Source: Polytrichum commune
Lineage: Eukaryota > Streptophyta > Polytrichopsida > Polytrichales > Polytrichaceae
Assembly (NCBI GenBank): GCA_950295325.1
Contig: OX485807.1
Coordinates: 40,514,440 to 40,578,439, forward strand
Direction: 5' to 3'
Length of the DNA stretch: 64,000 nucleotides
The notes beneath the pieces were generated by a model. That model was given only the letters and a program-made list of their open reading frames with translations. It had not been told where the DNA came from and did no database searches. The position numbers and the translations under genes are program-made. Below, in pieces: positions 1-11,103 of the stretch; the stretch's first letter is position 1, and the number at the start of each line of letters is the position of its first letter.

Positions 1-1745
1 TTGCTTTAAGAAAAGCAATGAACCTGAAGGAAGTACAATCATCCTTAATTAAGATGTAATAGTGAGCGCCACCTAAGGAGGGAGTGGACATCTTCCCACA
101 TAAATCTGCATGCAGCAATTTGCCAGGTACTTTCGATCTCTCCTTTTGTGGATTCGAAGAATATGTTGATTTATGTTGTTTGCCCAAAGCACATCTAGCA
201 TAGACACGAAGTAGTTTGCTATTGGAAAGAATCGGAAGATCCTTGACACTGTCATGTACGCTCATCGTTTTGATGGTATGTATATTAACATGTCCCATTT
301 TGTTATGCCAGAGTACTAAGTCGGTGTCACGCGAAGTTGTGACCGCAAGAGCTGCAGATGAGACTTGATCTTCATGTTGAACATCCAGTGTTGATGCAGG
401 AGGAACAGGGCTGATGGATAATTTATACAATGTTCCAACTAGGGAGCCCTCCATTACTTTTGAGCCGTGTCGAATATCTTCATAGAGGACGCATTTGTCT
501 CCTCTAGTCTGGAAAGAAAAACCAGTCTTGGACGCAAGACCAATTGAGAACAGATTTCGTCGCAGATCAGGTATGAATAATACCTTCTTCAGAACACCCT
601 TCTTGTATACTCCATCAATTAATCGCATAATATTGATGTCACCTACTCCTCTGACCCATAGATCTCTATTGTCTGCAACAGCGACGGACCACGTACCCGA
701 TGGTATGTCCTTAAAGGTAGAAAACCGATCACGGTGTTTGGTCATGTGTTCGGTAGCGCCTGAATCTGCATACCAGGCTTGTTTATCGAGGTTGACACTT
801 AATGCTTGTGACCATCTGCTAACTGCCATGAACGCACAGTCGATATGATCAGATTCTGACGCTGAGTTGCTTGAACATGAATTAGGTTGTTCTGATGTAG
901 CAGCAATTGATGCCTCACTGCGTTTATTTTGCGTAAACTTTTGTTGACGATCAAATCTGTTCTTCTTTTGATTTGAGAACTTATCTTTGTCACGTCGCGG
1001 ATGTGGACATTCGGCTGTCCAATGATCGTGTTCTCCACAGTTGTAGCAGCGAGTGCGACTCTTCAAGTTTTTGATATACTCCTTGTTTTGCTCATGATTG
1101 TGCTTCTTGTTTGATGAGGACATCTTGTTGGAGCGAGTGAAGAACGCTGAATCGCCTGCGAGTTCTCCGCCTTGTAACGCCAAGAGATGCTCCAGTTGCA
1201 GCAGGTGGACCTTGAGATTTGCAACAGTCTGATCCTCGACGGGGACATTAGTCCAAGCGGTGATTATGCTATTGTAGCTAGGAGGTAAGCTACAAATTAA
1301 CTTGGTGATGATCATGTCTTCTGGAATCGGTTTCCCTAGATCTTTCAAAAGATTGCCAATATTGATAACCTTGTTAACATGAGTATTGATTGTGTCTCCT
1401 ACGCTCATTTCGTATCTGAAGAAGCTATTCTGGACCATGTAGATGTTCTCCTTTGATTTCTGCTGGTAGAATGCACACAATGTGGACCACATAGTGCAGT
1501 CGTACAATTGACAAGATTTTCTAGGACTGGAAGAGTTACTGACGAACCTATCAGTTGTTTTGCCAGGTTATCACCCTTCTGCCCAGCTGCTTTTTCGATT
1601 TCCGATGCATCATCACCCGGTCGTGGAATTGTGCCATCGACAATGGACATTACCTCTCTGGTGGAAAAACAGAGTTCCATGTAGAATTTCCAGACGGGGA
1701 ACTTGCTGCCATCGAACACTAAGGGACGTCTCGCTTATCCATTTT
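1..1745 (-). mobile_element. Ty1/copia retrotransposon, gag to start of integrase (partial, frameshifted in gag)
   Basis: Read on the minus strand this is the 5' part of a copia polyprotein. Seen in order: a gag segment (VWKFYMELCFSTREVMSIVD, near 1690-1630); a CCHC zinc knuckle CYNCGEHDHWTAEC near 1010-1055; the protease active site WYADSGATEHM near 740-775; a GAG-pre-integrase segment LWHNKMGHVNIHT near 265-305; and the first integrase aspartate in HADLCGKM near 90-110. The frame is open from about 1495 to the left edge, where the window cuts it. Gag itself is broken: one frameshift lies near 1495-1505, where CTTA continues in another frame as MWSTLCAFYQQ, and another near 1722 just after the likely start. 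Reverse transcriptase and RNase H would lie outside the window. No 5' LTR or primer-binding site was recognised above 1745. Identification as copia is secure from the domain order. The element looks non-autonomous because of the gag frameshifts. Confidence 0.88.
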
Positions 1746-3112
1746 GTATAGACAATAGAACTGTATTGCAAAGTCAATTTTCTTATGGTGGGCCCATAAC
1801 CTGATGAAAACTGAATGGAATACACATGTATCTGTGTGGAAATTAACTCTGCAATTCAATGAAAAACATTTATTGCTACACTTATGCTGTTTACATCTTA
1901 CGGAAATACTATCTGCTGTAATTCTTACGCCTGATGAAATAGCTTCATCAATGTATGATGCTTTGCTAATCTGTCTGAGCTACATTTGCTCTAGATACAC
2001 TACGCGTACAAAGATGATTAACTCCTAATTGCAAACGACTACATCTCCACTTCTCTCTGGTGTCACTAGAAGAATCCTTCCAGAAGATTCGAACAGGTGA
2101 ACGAAGTTCATTCACTTTAATGACCGGATGAACGTTAGACTGAAATCATCCATCAGGCAGACTGCATTTAATATTGCTAAACCGTTGTTCCGAACACGGT
2201 TTTCCAAGATCAGGGAACTCCTTTTCCTGCAAAGAGCATATGAAAAATGGCAATGTATATATTCCCCAACAAGAAGCGTGCTTCAATTGTACTTCTCATG
2301 AAGTACAATGATCCATTCATCGGAATGTTGAAATCTGCGAAGGTCCTACGAGTGAGTTTGATCCTAAATTTGATCCTACGAGACATTGAAAAAATCAAAA
2401 ATCAAAACAATGTGCAAGAAATAGAATTATGAAGACATACATGCTGAAATGCAACTAAGTTTACCGTGTTCACAAACCTAACTATCCACCATCGATAAAG
2501 AAGTGCACCGCAAAGTTACACAGCATCGACAGGAAGTATAATTTCGTTAGTGTGAGAATGATCGTCTCATGAATACATGAATTTCTGTACTACAGCTTCT
2601 GTACAGAAAATTGAATAACCGTACAGCCGTACTTCGGACAACAACAAACTCCTCTGTACTTCCATCGCCAGCTCCATGTGAGCCAAATAATATGGAAAAT
2701 GTATCAAGATATAATCCAAAGACTCATCAATACGCCGCTATGGATTTAGAGGGTCACAGAGAGTAAGAAATCACATTACATTGCACTTAAGTTGCGTTCT
2801 CGCATTCTCTTATGAACTATGTATCGATGACAACGCACCTACATTTCTGCCACATCCACTAAATAGATTATTGAAATAATTTCTGCCACTAAATTAACCG
2901 TCAGGTATACATGTATCAAACATCATGAATATGTGTCATAAAATCACAAGAACGGGGTCAAGGATTTCGAAACGATACATGATACCATGATAAGCCACAG
3001 TGGCAATGTGCCAAAAATTAGACCTATACTTTCCTACAAATCATGCTGGAACTGCCGGAAAATATTTTAATAATGCTCAATCCCAGAGCAATTCAAGCGA
3101 ATTAATTTACTT
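1746..3112. other. Intergenic, nothing recognised
   Basis: No domain-bearing frame, RNA gene or clear repeat end was recognised. The part next to the copia element (1746 to about 2500) would be expected to hold its 5' LTR, but I could not define LTR ends. The last 100 bases or so before 3113 would contain the 3' UTR of the minus-strand pectinesterase gene. Confidence 0.4.
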
Positions 3113-4492
3113 TCAGAGCCAAGCCTTCCCGTCAATGAAGTTCAGGCTGGAGAATGCGGCCGCCTGGCTCGCGGTCAGCACACGTGACCACTTCACACGT
3201 CCAGCGCGATTCGCCCCCACACCCGTGCACTCGTACTCCCCGTAGAACACCGTCTTCTCCCTCGTAGCATCCCCCCAGTTGAACCACCCGGCGGGGATGA
3301 TCTTATCAGCGATGTTGCACCGGATGAACACCACCCGGGAGTACGTTCCCCAAGCACGTCCCAAGTAGATCGTTCCCGAACCTGTCAAGGTGCAACCCAC
3401 GAACGAGAATCCCGTCAGCTCTCCTGGACCTCTCTTCTGGGCGGTCACGGATCCGCTCGTGCCCTGCGCGATGGAATTCAGGTGGCAGCTCTGATAGATG
3501 GATTGCCCGTCGCCGAAGATGTAATCGATTGAGCCCTGGATGAAGCAGTCCTTGAAGTAGTGCCGTCCTGCCTGGTCGTACAGGGTGTCCTGCGCTCCGT
3601 AGAACGAGCACCCGTAGAATGCTCCGAAGTCTCCCTTGATCCTCAATGCCACTGCCTGCTTTCCCACTGCACCTCCGACTGGGGCGGGTGCGGAGTTCTG
3701 CAATCACAACACTCCCATATCAGCAATGTACAAACACGAGGAGATACCATAACACCAGCAGAGGTGCACCTACACAAGTCTTGAGAATTTATCCAATATC
3801 AGAATATAATGTGAGTTAATTCAGAAAGATTTATTTTTGATGTAGTACCGCGAATGTGCAGCCGATGGCGATGAAGTGGTCAGACTCAATGGCAACGGAG
3901 GCACTCTTGGAGGTCCCTCCGGCAGAACCTGCGGTGTCAGCCCATACCAGGACGGTCTTCCTGCCTGAGCATTGGAATGTGATATAAGGTTTCTCCTGTG
4001 GGATAAGGAGTTTCTGCCTGTGACATACAGATACCCAATACTGATAAGTAAAATCTCATATTACTCGAATGACAAAACTTAGTAAAAACCCGCAGTACTT
4101 TGAACATAATACTGAACAATGCTGTGATAAAAAAGGTGCCAACTATGACTTTTCTGAGAATCATGAAGGCAGCGCAAGGTCATAGTGACGAGCTTAAACC
4201 TGTATACTCCGGGCCCGATGACGATGATCACACGCCGCTGGTTGCCATTTGGCACGGCATTGATAGCACTTTGCACATTCTTGAAGTTGCCCCTGCCTGA
4301 TTGATCCACCACGATCGTTCGGCTAGTTCCAGACTGAGTGCTCAGAGTTGTGACAGTCCGTGGGGGCTTCGACTCCACTGTGCTATACCAGTGCGCCGCC
4401 TCGGTTTCATTGAGAGCCAACACCGGCACAGCGATCACAAATACTGCTGCCAATACTACCAATAAGTGGGAAACTCCGAACCCATGGGCCAT
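3113..4492 (-). CDS. Pectinesterase (pectin methylesterase), copy 1, three exons
   Basis: Predicted secreted enzyme that removes methyl esters from cell-wall homogalacturonan (CE8 family). Exons on the minus strand: 4492-4200, 4017-3849, 3697-3113 (stop included). Introns are 182 and 151 bp, both GT-AG; the first splits an Arg codon (AG/G), the second is phase 0. The product is 348 aa. It opens with a signal peptide (MAHGFGVSHLLVVLAAVFVI then AVPVLA). The RTIVVDQSGRGNFKNVQSAI start of the beta-helix and GVYR follow. Exon 3 carries all active-site signatures: QAVAL (Gln168), GAQDTLYD (Gln190, Asp191), SIDYIFGDG (Asp212) and LGRAW (Arg268, Trp270). There is no N-terminal PMEI domain, so it belongs to the short class of plant PMEs. 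It is inverted relative to the other three copies. The start is the first ATG in frame and gives a proper signal peptide. No break was seen. Confidence 0.92.
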
Positions 4493-4641
4493 AACTGCAG
4501 ATGATATTCAAAACCCTGCAGCTTTTGATGATGTCAGAGACCTGGCTACCTTTCTACAGGTGGAACTGAATGGATGGTCTCTAACCCTCGCTGTTAGAGG
4601 GTGGGGATGATGAGACACTTTGAGATGTGAGGTTTTGTGAA

Positions 4642-4649
4642 CCTTTATA
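4642..4649 (-). promoter_or_regulatory. TATA-box candidate of pectinesterase copy 1
   Basis: The minus strand reads TATAAAGG about 150 bases upstream of the ATG at 4492. It replaces the TTTAAAAGG box found at a similar distance upstream of the other three copies. Assignment rests on sequence and position only. Confidence 0.5.
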
Positions 4650-5585
4650 GGATCGGTTTCTGTAAACCGCGTAACTTGGTAGACAGGCAGATCGAGCGGC
4701 AAACTCCGGACGTGCGGCGGATCGAAGCAAGAGTTCGAGAATCGGGAGTTCATCACCTGTGTACACTATCTAGGATCAGTGTACATTCTACAACTCATGA
4801 AAATTGTGCATCTACTCATGCCCTGGATGTTAGGACATACATCATCGAGTCCCTCTTGAGCAGTGAGCACTACAAATTTAGGCGTGTGTCTTAATGTTAG
4901 CCAGCTAGCTCAACCTTGGACACTTCCAAATCGGCAAGCTGGAACCTAGACCAGAAGCCCCTACCGATCCCCTGCTGCAATTTTCAGCTTCAACCTGCAT
5001 CACAGTTGAGGTTGAGGTGCTTCGTGGCAATTGTCTATCTTAAGCCGTCTAGTGATATCATCACACTATAATTTGGTAATTTGCTCACAATGTGCATCGA
5101 TGAAAGTTGCTCTAGACAAGCTTCCCCTCATACAGTGGTGATTATGTTGGATATCCCTTTTCATGTTATATGCTCGTGGCCAGGATTCCAGACTCTTTTT
5201 AGATGCAACCTGCCTTGTTGGTACAAACTCCACATTCTGGCAGCCTGGTATCCTCATCGCGATCTCGATCTCGACCTCGACTCAGCACGATCACCCGGAA
5301 CACCAAGAAACATCACCAGTGTGTACTTAGGAGAACTAAAATATTTTGTGATCAATGTAAGTTCATAAGTTATTCACCACATGACCCATAATCCGTTTGG
5401 AAGAAGGGAATCTGCGTCAGTTCTGGACATGGGCCTGAAAGTGCGGCGCATCCCTCCATTATCTAGATGTAATGTAGATGATACCACTGATGAAATGGTA
5501 GTTGTACCAATTTCCTAGATAGTGGGCTCTGAACTTCAAGCCCCCCGCCCCCCCGTGTATGCCTTTACCGACATCTCCCCTTGAT
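4650..5585. other. Intergenic, upstream of pectinesterase copy 1
   Basis: No coding region was recognised. A short alternating GATCTCGATCTCGACCTCGA stretch lies near 5260-5280 and a C-rich run near 5540-5555. Short open frames here show no family motifs. Confidence 0.4.
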
Positions 5586-5587
5586 AA

Positions 5588-6096
5588 TAAGCGCCACTTC
5601 ACACACGAGACTGAGGGCCCGTGACCATTGCACCGTGACCATTGCACTTCCAGCACTCCCATTGGTGGAAAAAGGCAGAGGCGGTCCAAGTTCGCTTCAA
5701 ACTACGCTCGAGGGAACAACGAAGTAAGTGAATGCAATATGGATCTAAAGTCAGCCTGGATTCCTGCATGGCATCAAATGATTCATATTTTATGGTCACT
5801 TGGACTATTTTCTAAAATCACCTCTTGGAGGTAGCTAGGCTTAACACAAAACCAGGAGACCATGACACTCCAAAATCTCACAACTGTTGATTTATTATAT
5901 TTTATTTTGTGTGAGGACCCGCATGAATATATATTCATTGAAATAGCACCTGTTGAGGGTCCCGTAGATATGACTTCACACTATACTTGAGGGTTCGTGA
6001 CCACATTACATGATTTTGGAAGTGCTTGGGACGGCCTTTGCACACTTATTTTGAGCTCTCACAATTTTGTGGTCTTGGTTTGTGTGTTACACACAG
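5588..6096 (-). mobile_element. Tourist-like MITE, right end decayed
   Basis: Starts GCGCCACTTCACACACGAGAC (one change from GGGCCACTTCACAC) directly after TAA, and ends in a decayed inverted copy (GTGGTCTTGGTTTGTGTG near 6070-6090). The interior matches the element at 37521-38028 in reverse orientation: the CACCTCTTGGAGGTAG segment near 5819, the TTCACACTATACTTGAGG segment near 5970 and the CCTTTGCACACTTATTTTGAG segment near 6035. There is no coding capacity. Family assignment rests on the GGGCC terminal sequence and the TTA/TAA target of better-preserved copies. Confidence 0.7.
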
Positions 6097-6670
6097 AACA
6101 AGAGCTGTGATCGTGGAAATGTATGGGATGGCCCTTGAAAATATCTTTAATGCCACACCATGAGAAAAAATCAATTTTGCAATTGATGGGCCTCAAGGTT
6201 AGTGTAAAGTGAAAGTGGACCATGCTAAGAGACTCCAACATATTCTATGTACAATCCATAATAGTAAGTAGTCTATAATCCCACCATAATAATACAATAT
6301 TTTTTGGAACCAATGGCAATTTTATTACCTTCCATAATTATCAGTTTTTCGTTAGACCCACCTTTGTTTGACAGGGCATAACGCAATATCCAGTAGATCA
6401 TCAAACATCAAACCATGTAGATCTTTCATTCATTTCATTTTTTGGGGTTTGTGAGACCTCATAGTCTAGTGTAAAATGAAGTTGAACCATCTATGGCTTC
6501 TTGACCAATCACATAGTTTGTATATCACAAGTCAAGGCCCGATAGATCTAGTGTAAAGTGGCCCAAATGGGCCATATATTTGGTGTGATAACTTTTATGT
6601 GAGATCAAGTTGCAAACTTAATAATTAGTTGGTGCTACTGACATACCTAGCTCTCAATACATCAATGAAC
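6097..6670. other. AT-rich intergenic, nothing recognised
   Basis: AT-rich sequence without a recognisable gene or defined repeat boundary. It contains short phrases resembling the adjacent MITE (GATCTAGTGTAAAGTG near 6545), which may be decayed pieces of the same family. Confidence 0.35.
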
Positions 6671-6860
6671 GGGGAGAATTGACCGTTAGTTACAGATGAA
6701 GTGGTTGAGTTTGAGAAATAAATGGTTGAAGTTCAAGAAAATTACCGATCATTTTAAATGGGTCTATGGAATATACCTCGATTAATAAATAAAAACCAAA
6801 ATATCACAATATGTAACCGGTTGGACTTGGAAACGCTAGGATTTTGACCAATTTTTACCC
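6671..6860 (+). repeat. Dispersed repeat, copy of 10101-10310
   Basis: Direct repeat of 10101-10310. Both contain GTTAGTTACAGATGAA, GGTTGAGTTTGAGAAATAA, CTATGGAATATACC and an AACCGGTTGG/AAGCGGTTGG phrase in the same order. Divergence is moderate with small indels. No ends or coding content could be defined, so the repeat class is unknown. Confidence 0.7.
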
Positions 6861-7905
6861 AAATATCTCGCAAGACACTGCAGTCCATAGAGTGACATGT
6901 TGCAAGTACCCTAAATGCCATTACCTCTGTCCAATATGTAGGAAATAGATATATGGCAACACTGGTAAAACTTGTACATCTAAGGTAAATGGCTCTTGCT
7001 TTACTATTTTTTTCTATTAGCCTACTTCTTCTAGGATATGAAAAGCATGATTGGTACAAAATGGTTGGCAAATCCAAATCAAGGTTGTATCTACTTTCCT
7101 CATATTAACTTTTGGAGCTCAAATGAGAATCTTATTCATTGTAAAGGTTAAAAATCTCACGCTCATTGAATGGTCATACATGTCCTTCCAATGATGCTAA
7201 GTATTAAGCATGGAATGGTAACCATATTTACAACATGTGTTATGGTCTCTTTTCAATACATCTATTCTTGGTGTACATTTTTGGAGCCAAACCTAACCAC
7301 ATACCACTCAAATATACATGTCCACTTAAGTAAATAATTGAACAAGGGGCATTCTATTTTAATTTACTATTGTATTTTATGACCCGAGATATTGAACAAA
7401 TGTAATGCACTTCAAGGCCCATTCAATGCGTTTTAAGGTTCTATAGTTCACAATAGATTATTCTGTTCCCACTCAAATATCAGAATAGAACCACAAGAGC
7501 ATCACTCCTTATAATGACAAATATTAGTGTTAGACTCGAATTGCGTTTTGTGCTGGATAGACATTAACTTTTGGTTGCTTGCACTATGTTATTTGTAAAA
7601 AGTTCACATTTTGGATGATTATTTGATCGTGTATTCTCAACATTGGAATCTAAGGACTTGCCTTTAAGGGAGACATGACCGTGGGCATTCAAGGTGTTCA
7701 CCTTCAAATGGAGACAATAATATGCGGGGGCTATCTCATTCTAGAAGTGTCCGTTTTGGGATTATACATAAACTTAAACCAATTTGAAAACGAAACAACA
7801 TCATAAGTCATGTTGGTGGCAACTATGGAGTCAAGATTTTTTTCATTATGTTTGCTTTCTAACCACATTGTTTCTAAAAAAATGTATAACTAGGGTTTCC
7901 ATCAC
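6861..7905. other. AT-rich intergenic, nothing recognised
   Basis: No reading frame with recognisable domains and no clear repeat ends. The stretch separates the dispersed repeat from the 8-bp-TSD MITE. Confidence 0.4.
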
Positions 7906-7913
7906 ATTTTATA

Positions 7914-8386
7914 CCCAGGTACGCAACTCCCATATTATACGCAAGGGGCATCGTACTTAAAACGGCTTAGAGGATGGCTTTTGTAAAAATTATATCAAAT
8001 TATATCAAATTAAAATGATCAAAAAGTTGGGTGAAGACCAAATTAAATAAAATGAGATGAAAAAAAAGTTGGGTTGCATATTTATTAAGCCTCCCATTAA
8101 AATTATAATTCATTCACAATGTTAAAATTTTATTAAAAAGTCAAAAAAGTTGGGTAGTTTGACCTATGGTACATGTATTAAAAAAATAATATAATTAGGT
8201 TTTTAATGCAATTATATGCTTCAAAATATATTCATTTCCTATATATAATTACATTTTTGGATTCCTTGTTAGAAGGGCTACAAGGGTTTCCTACATTAAA
8301 ACAAATTGTATCACTCAATATTGGACTAAAACGCATTATAAGTGATTATAATTAGGACCATATAATACGGGAGTTGCGTATCCGGG
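7914..8386 (+). mobile_element. MITE with 8-bp target-site duplication, copy A
   Basis: A 473-bp AT-rich element without coding capacity. Terminal inverted repeats are CCCAGGTACGCAACTCCCAT at the left and the reverse complement of ATACGGGAGTTGCGTATCCGGG at the right. It is flanked on both sides by the perfect 8-bp duplication ATTTTATA (7906-7913 and 8387-8394). Its interior is homologous, in reverse orientation, to 47476-48017. An 8-bp duplication is typical of hAT elements, but the CCC termini are not the usual hAT ends, so the superfamily is left open. Confidence 0.9.
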
Positions 8387-8559
8387 ATTTTATAATCCTT
8401 TTCCCCTAAAATAAAACCGTGCATGTCTCCACAATGCAAAATACTCCCATGCCAACTTAGGTTGGTGCAATTGAGAGACACTTTACCCTTGATTACAATT
8501 GCAAGCTCAAATATAAACTAATACATGTTTTTGGAGACTCAACATGGATGAGGAAGGAC

Positions 8560-8835
8560 ACTAAATATGATATTTAGTGTCACCAATTCTAATTGTCTTG
8601 CTCAATTCTAACTGTAAACCATGGTGTAGTGTCACCAACACTAAATGTTAACCCAACATTATTTTTCAATCCTTGTAAGATCTTGGGGGATTAAAGACTC
8701 ATAGTGTTGCAATTACTGTCACTTACAAAGTGATTTTTCATTTAGATTTCAATTAATTATGACAACATTTTGTCACAAATTGCTGAGAAGATGAGGTAGG
8801 GTTTTGGCCAACGGGTGAACTCATCCATCATCCAT
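8560..8835 (-). repeat. Inverted copy of the repeat at 43435-43665
   Basis: The reverse complement matches the stretch just upstream of pectinesterase copy 3: a GGATGATGGATGA phrase, TTGGCCAAAACCCTACC, and an array of CACTAAAT-type palindromes. It lies upstream of the inverted pectinesterase copy 1 in the matching orientation, though about 4 kb from it, so it may be a remnant of an ancestral duplicated unit. A palindromic ACTAAATATGATATTTAGTG stands at its outer end (about 8560-8582). Confidence 0.55.
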
Positions 8836-9433
8836 AACAATATTTGTTCACTTATGCATAAGAACTTAAGAAGTGTCATCCAAAAAGTTACCATAGTGGC
8901 ATAAAACACCATATGGCACTAAATATGATATTTTAGTGTAGCATGGCTATTGCCTCATGTCGAATGTGGTATATTTGGGACATAAGGGAGAACTGGAGAA
9001 GCCCTAAGGTGTCATGCCCTGATCACACCAACGTTTATGTCTGGTTCTAGTTGTGAAATTGATGGGAATTATGTTGAGAAATAGATGTTGACCCACCACT
9101 TTTCACACTTTTACAACCAGAGGTGCCAACGGATGGTGCTGGAACTAGCCGGTGTGATCAATCCCTCGGGGAACCAAAGATCTTAACCGGTAAGGTGGTC
9201 ACAAGTCCGAGGTTTGGGGTAGGGTGGGGATCCTTGTCCATATTTACTTAATTACCCTAGTTATGTTACCTTAAGCAAGCTTTGTTCACTTGAGAGGCTT
9301 TCTACCCACATGACAATTTGGTGGCCCATCCAGTCACGGGAGCTCAATAATATGGGAGCACTCCATCAATAGACCGTGTCAAAACTTCCTTGCATTTAGG
9401 TGTCCTTGGCATTTTGCACTCTAAAATTGAGCA
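8836..9433. other. Intergenic, nothing recognised
   Basis: A second ACTAAATATGATATTTTAGT palindrome lies near 8917. TGATCACACC (about 9020) and its inverse GGTGTGATCA (about 9153) bracket a short inverted repeat. No gene was recognised. Confidence 0.35.
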
Positions 9434-9932
9434 TTAATGTAGATGGAAGCGGATACAGAGTGCCAACAATTGTTTGGAACACAAGTTACACTTTTGCAAA
9501 CCTCCACGGCCCTTTCCGAGGTCCTTGCTAATCATTGATTCCGCAGAGGAACTTTCAGAGAAGGTGACTCCTCCTTCCGAAGCAGCATGCCGAATGCTTT
9601 TGCACACTTCACGGACGCTTAGAGAAGCACTTGATCTCCCTTCCAAGCAGCAGCAACTTGAACAAGTGCATGCTCTAACTTAAGTTGAAGTTAGAGGAAA
9701 TGATCATCTCATCATCATCTTGAAGGACGAGGCAGTGCGGGGAAGCTTGAGAGAGCCTGGAAAAGTGCCGATCTATGAGGCCAGCTGCAATGGCAGCCAC
9801 GCCATGGTTGACTCCGACGGTAACAAATGCTTGCCCGGCACACCTTCTTCCCCGATATATTAAGTAGGCAGTAACACAAACGTGGCTGTCACCAGGCCTG
9901 CACTCTTGAATCTTGCATACTGGGATATTCAA
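9434..9932 (-). other. Unidentified GC-richer segment, possible coding relic
   Basis: This 0.5-kb island is richer in GC than its surroundings and is largely open on the minus strand in two blocks: 9932-9675 (85 codons, with FVTVGVNHGVAAIAAGLIDR) and 9646-9434 (70 codons). The plus strand also holds a 69-codon frame at 9474-9683. I recognise no family. It may be a fragment of a former gene or exon; the composition is the only positive evidence. Confidence 0.2.
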
Positions 9933-10100
9933 AGTGATTTTAAATATGAGCCATACGGACTTTACATGTAGGTTATTTGGTCAAATTTCTTAATCAGATA
10001 CTCTCTATATATACACTCTTTTGGAGAGAATCGAAGTGAATTCATCAATTCAAAATACAGGCCACACAACCTTATCTGGTGCCTGTGGTCGGGAACAGTG

Positions 10101-10310
10101 CTCGGGGAGAACCGGCGGTTAGTTACAGATGAACTGGTTGAGTTTGAGAAATAACCGGTTGAAGTTCGAGACTTCAGGAGAATTACTAATCATTTTAGAG
10201 AAGCTATGGAATATACCCACATGAAGGAAGCAAAACATGACGATGTCAACATGTAAGCGGTTGGATTTAGAATCACTAGGATCTTGACTAACCATGCCCA
10301 AAACTTCCCG
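10101..10310 (+). repeat. Dispersed repeat, copy of 6671-6860
   Basis: Same phrases in the same order as the copy 3.4 kb upstream (GTTAGTTACAGATGAA, GGTTGAGTTTGAGAAATAA, CTATGGAATATACC). It abuts the truncated Ty3/gypsy element about 100 bases downstream, so the gypsy 5' truncation point lies close to this repeat. Confidence 0.7.
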
Positions 10311-10414
10311 GGCACTGGTCGGGAACTCTATTTTTTATATTTTATATTTTTTTTGAGATAGAAGGCCAACACACCCAACCGCGTCACTGAGGCGCAGATT
10401 AGGGAGCCGGGCCT

Positions 10415-11086
10415 GTGGCCGGCTCCCACAATCTGAGCCGTTCACTTCTAAACATTCATCCAACGGTTGATAATATCCTAAATTGGCAACATGAGCAAGA
10501 TATGGCTATGAAGGAGTTGAAGAAAATTTTAGAGTCACCACCGGTTTTAAAGCAAGTGAGCTACGACGGTGGAAAACCGGTAATTGTGACTGTTGACACA
10601 AGTCCAATTGCAATTGGATGGGCTATTGGACAAAATGATGAAGAAGGAAGGAGATTTGCTATCCGATTTGGGACAAGAATCTTAACAGAGCGACAAAGGG
10701 CATATCCACAAGTGAAAAGAGAATTATGGGGTGCCCTTACAACTCTTAAGACAGATAGAAACTACTTGATTGGAGCAGAGGTTGTGTTAGAAACTGATTG
10801 TTTGTCTTTGTTGGGGATGATAGCAAATTGTTCTTCACCAGACATTGCAATGTTGCGATGGATTGCTTACATCAAATATTTGAATCCTATTCTAGTACAT
10901 ATTGAAGGCAAAAACAATAGTGTTGCCGATATGTTGTCTAGAGCTAGATATTTCAAAGAGGAGGAGATGATGGCTCACGAGGGTAATGAGAAATTGTCAC
11001 ATGGAGGCTATGTAATGAGGATTGATGGAGATGATTCATCCATTGGAGTTTTGCCTTTCATAATCGAGCTTTATGAAGGAAATTAA
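10415..11086 (+). pseudogene. Ty3/gypsy RNase H region (5'-truncated pol)
   Basis: A frame of 223 codons that begins inside pol: the end of the reverse transcriptase thumb, then an RNase H domain. Visible motifs are PVIVTVDTSPIAIGWAIGQ (first catalytic Asp), RAYPQVKRELWGALTTLK, VVLETDCLSLLGM and HIEGKNNSVADMLSRARY. Gag, protease and the RT catalytic region are absent, so the element is 5'-truncated near 10400-10445. The frame ends at TAA just before the integrase. The sequence around 11080-11095 indicates a one-base deletion plus a substitution, since the integrase frame continues upstream as DIQLYLSTM. In an intact element this would be one polyprotein with the next entry. Confidence 0.85.
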
Positions 11087-11103
11087 GAGATATTCAACTA
11101 TAT

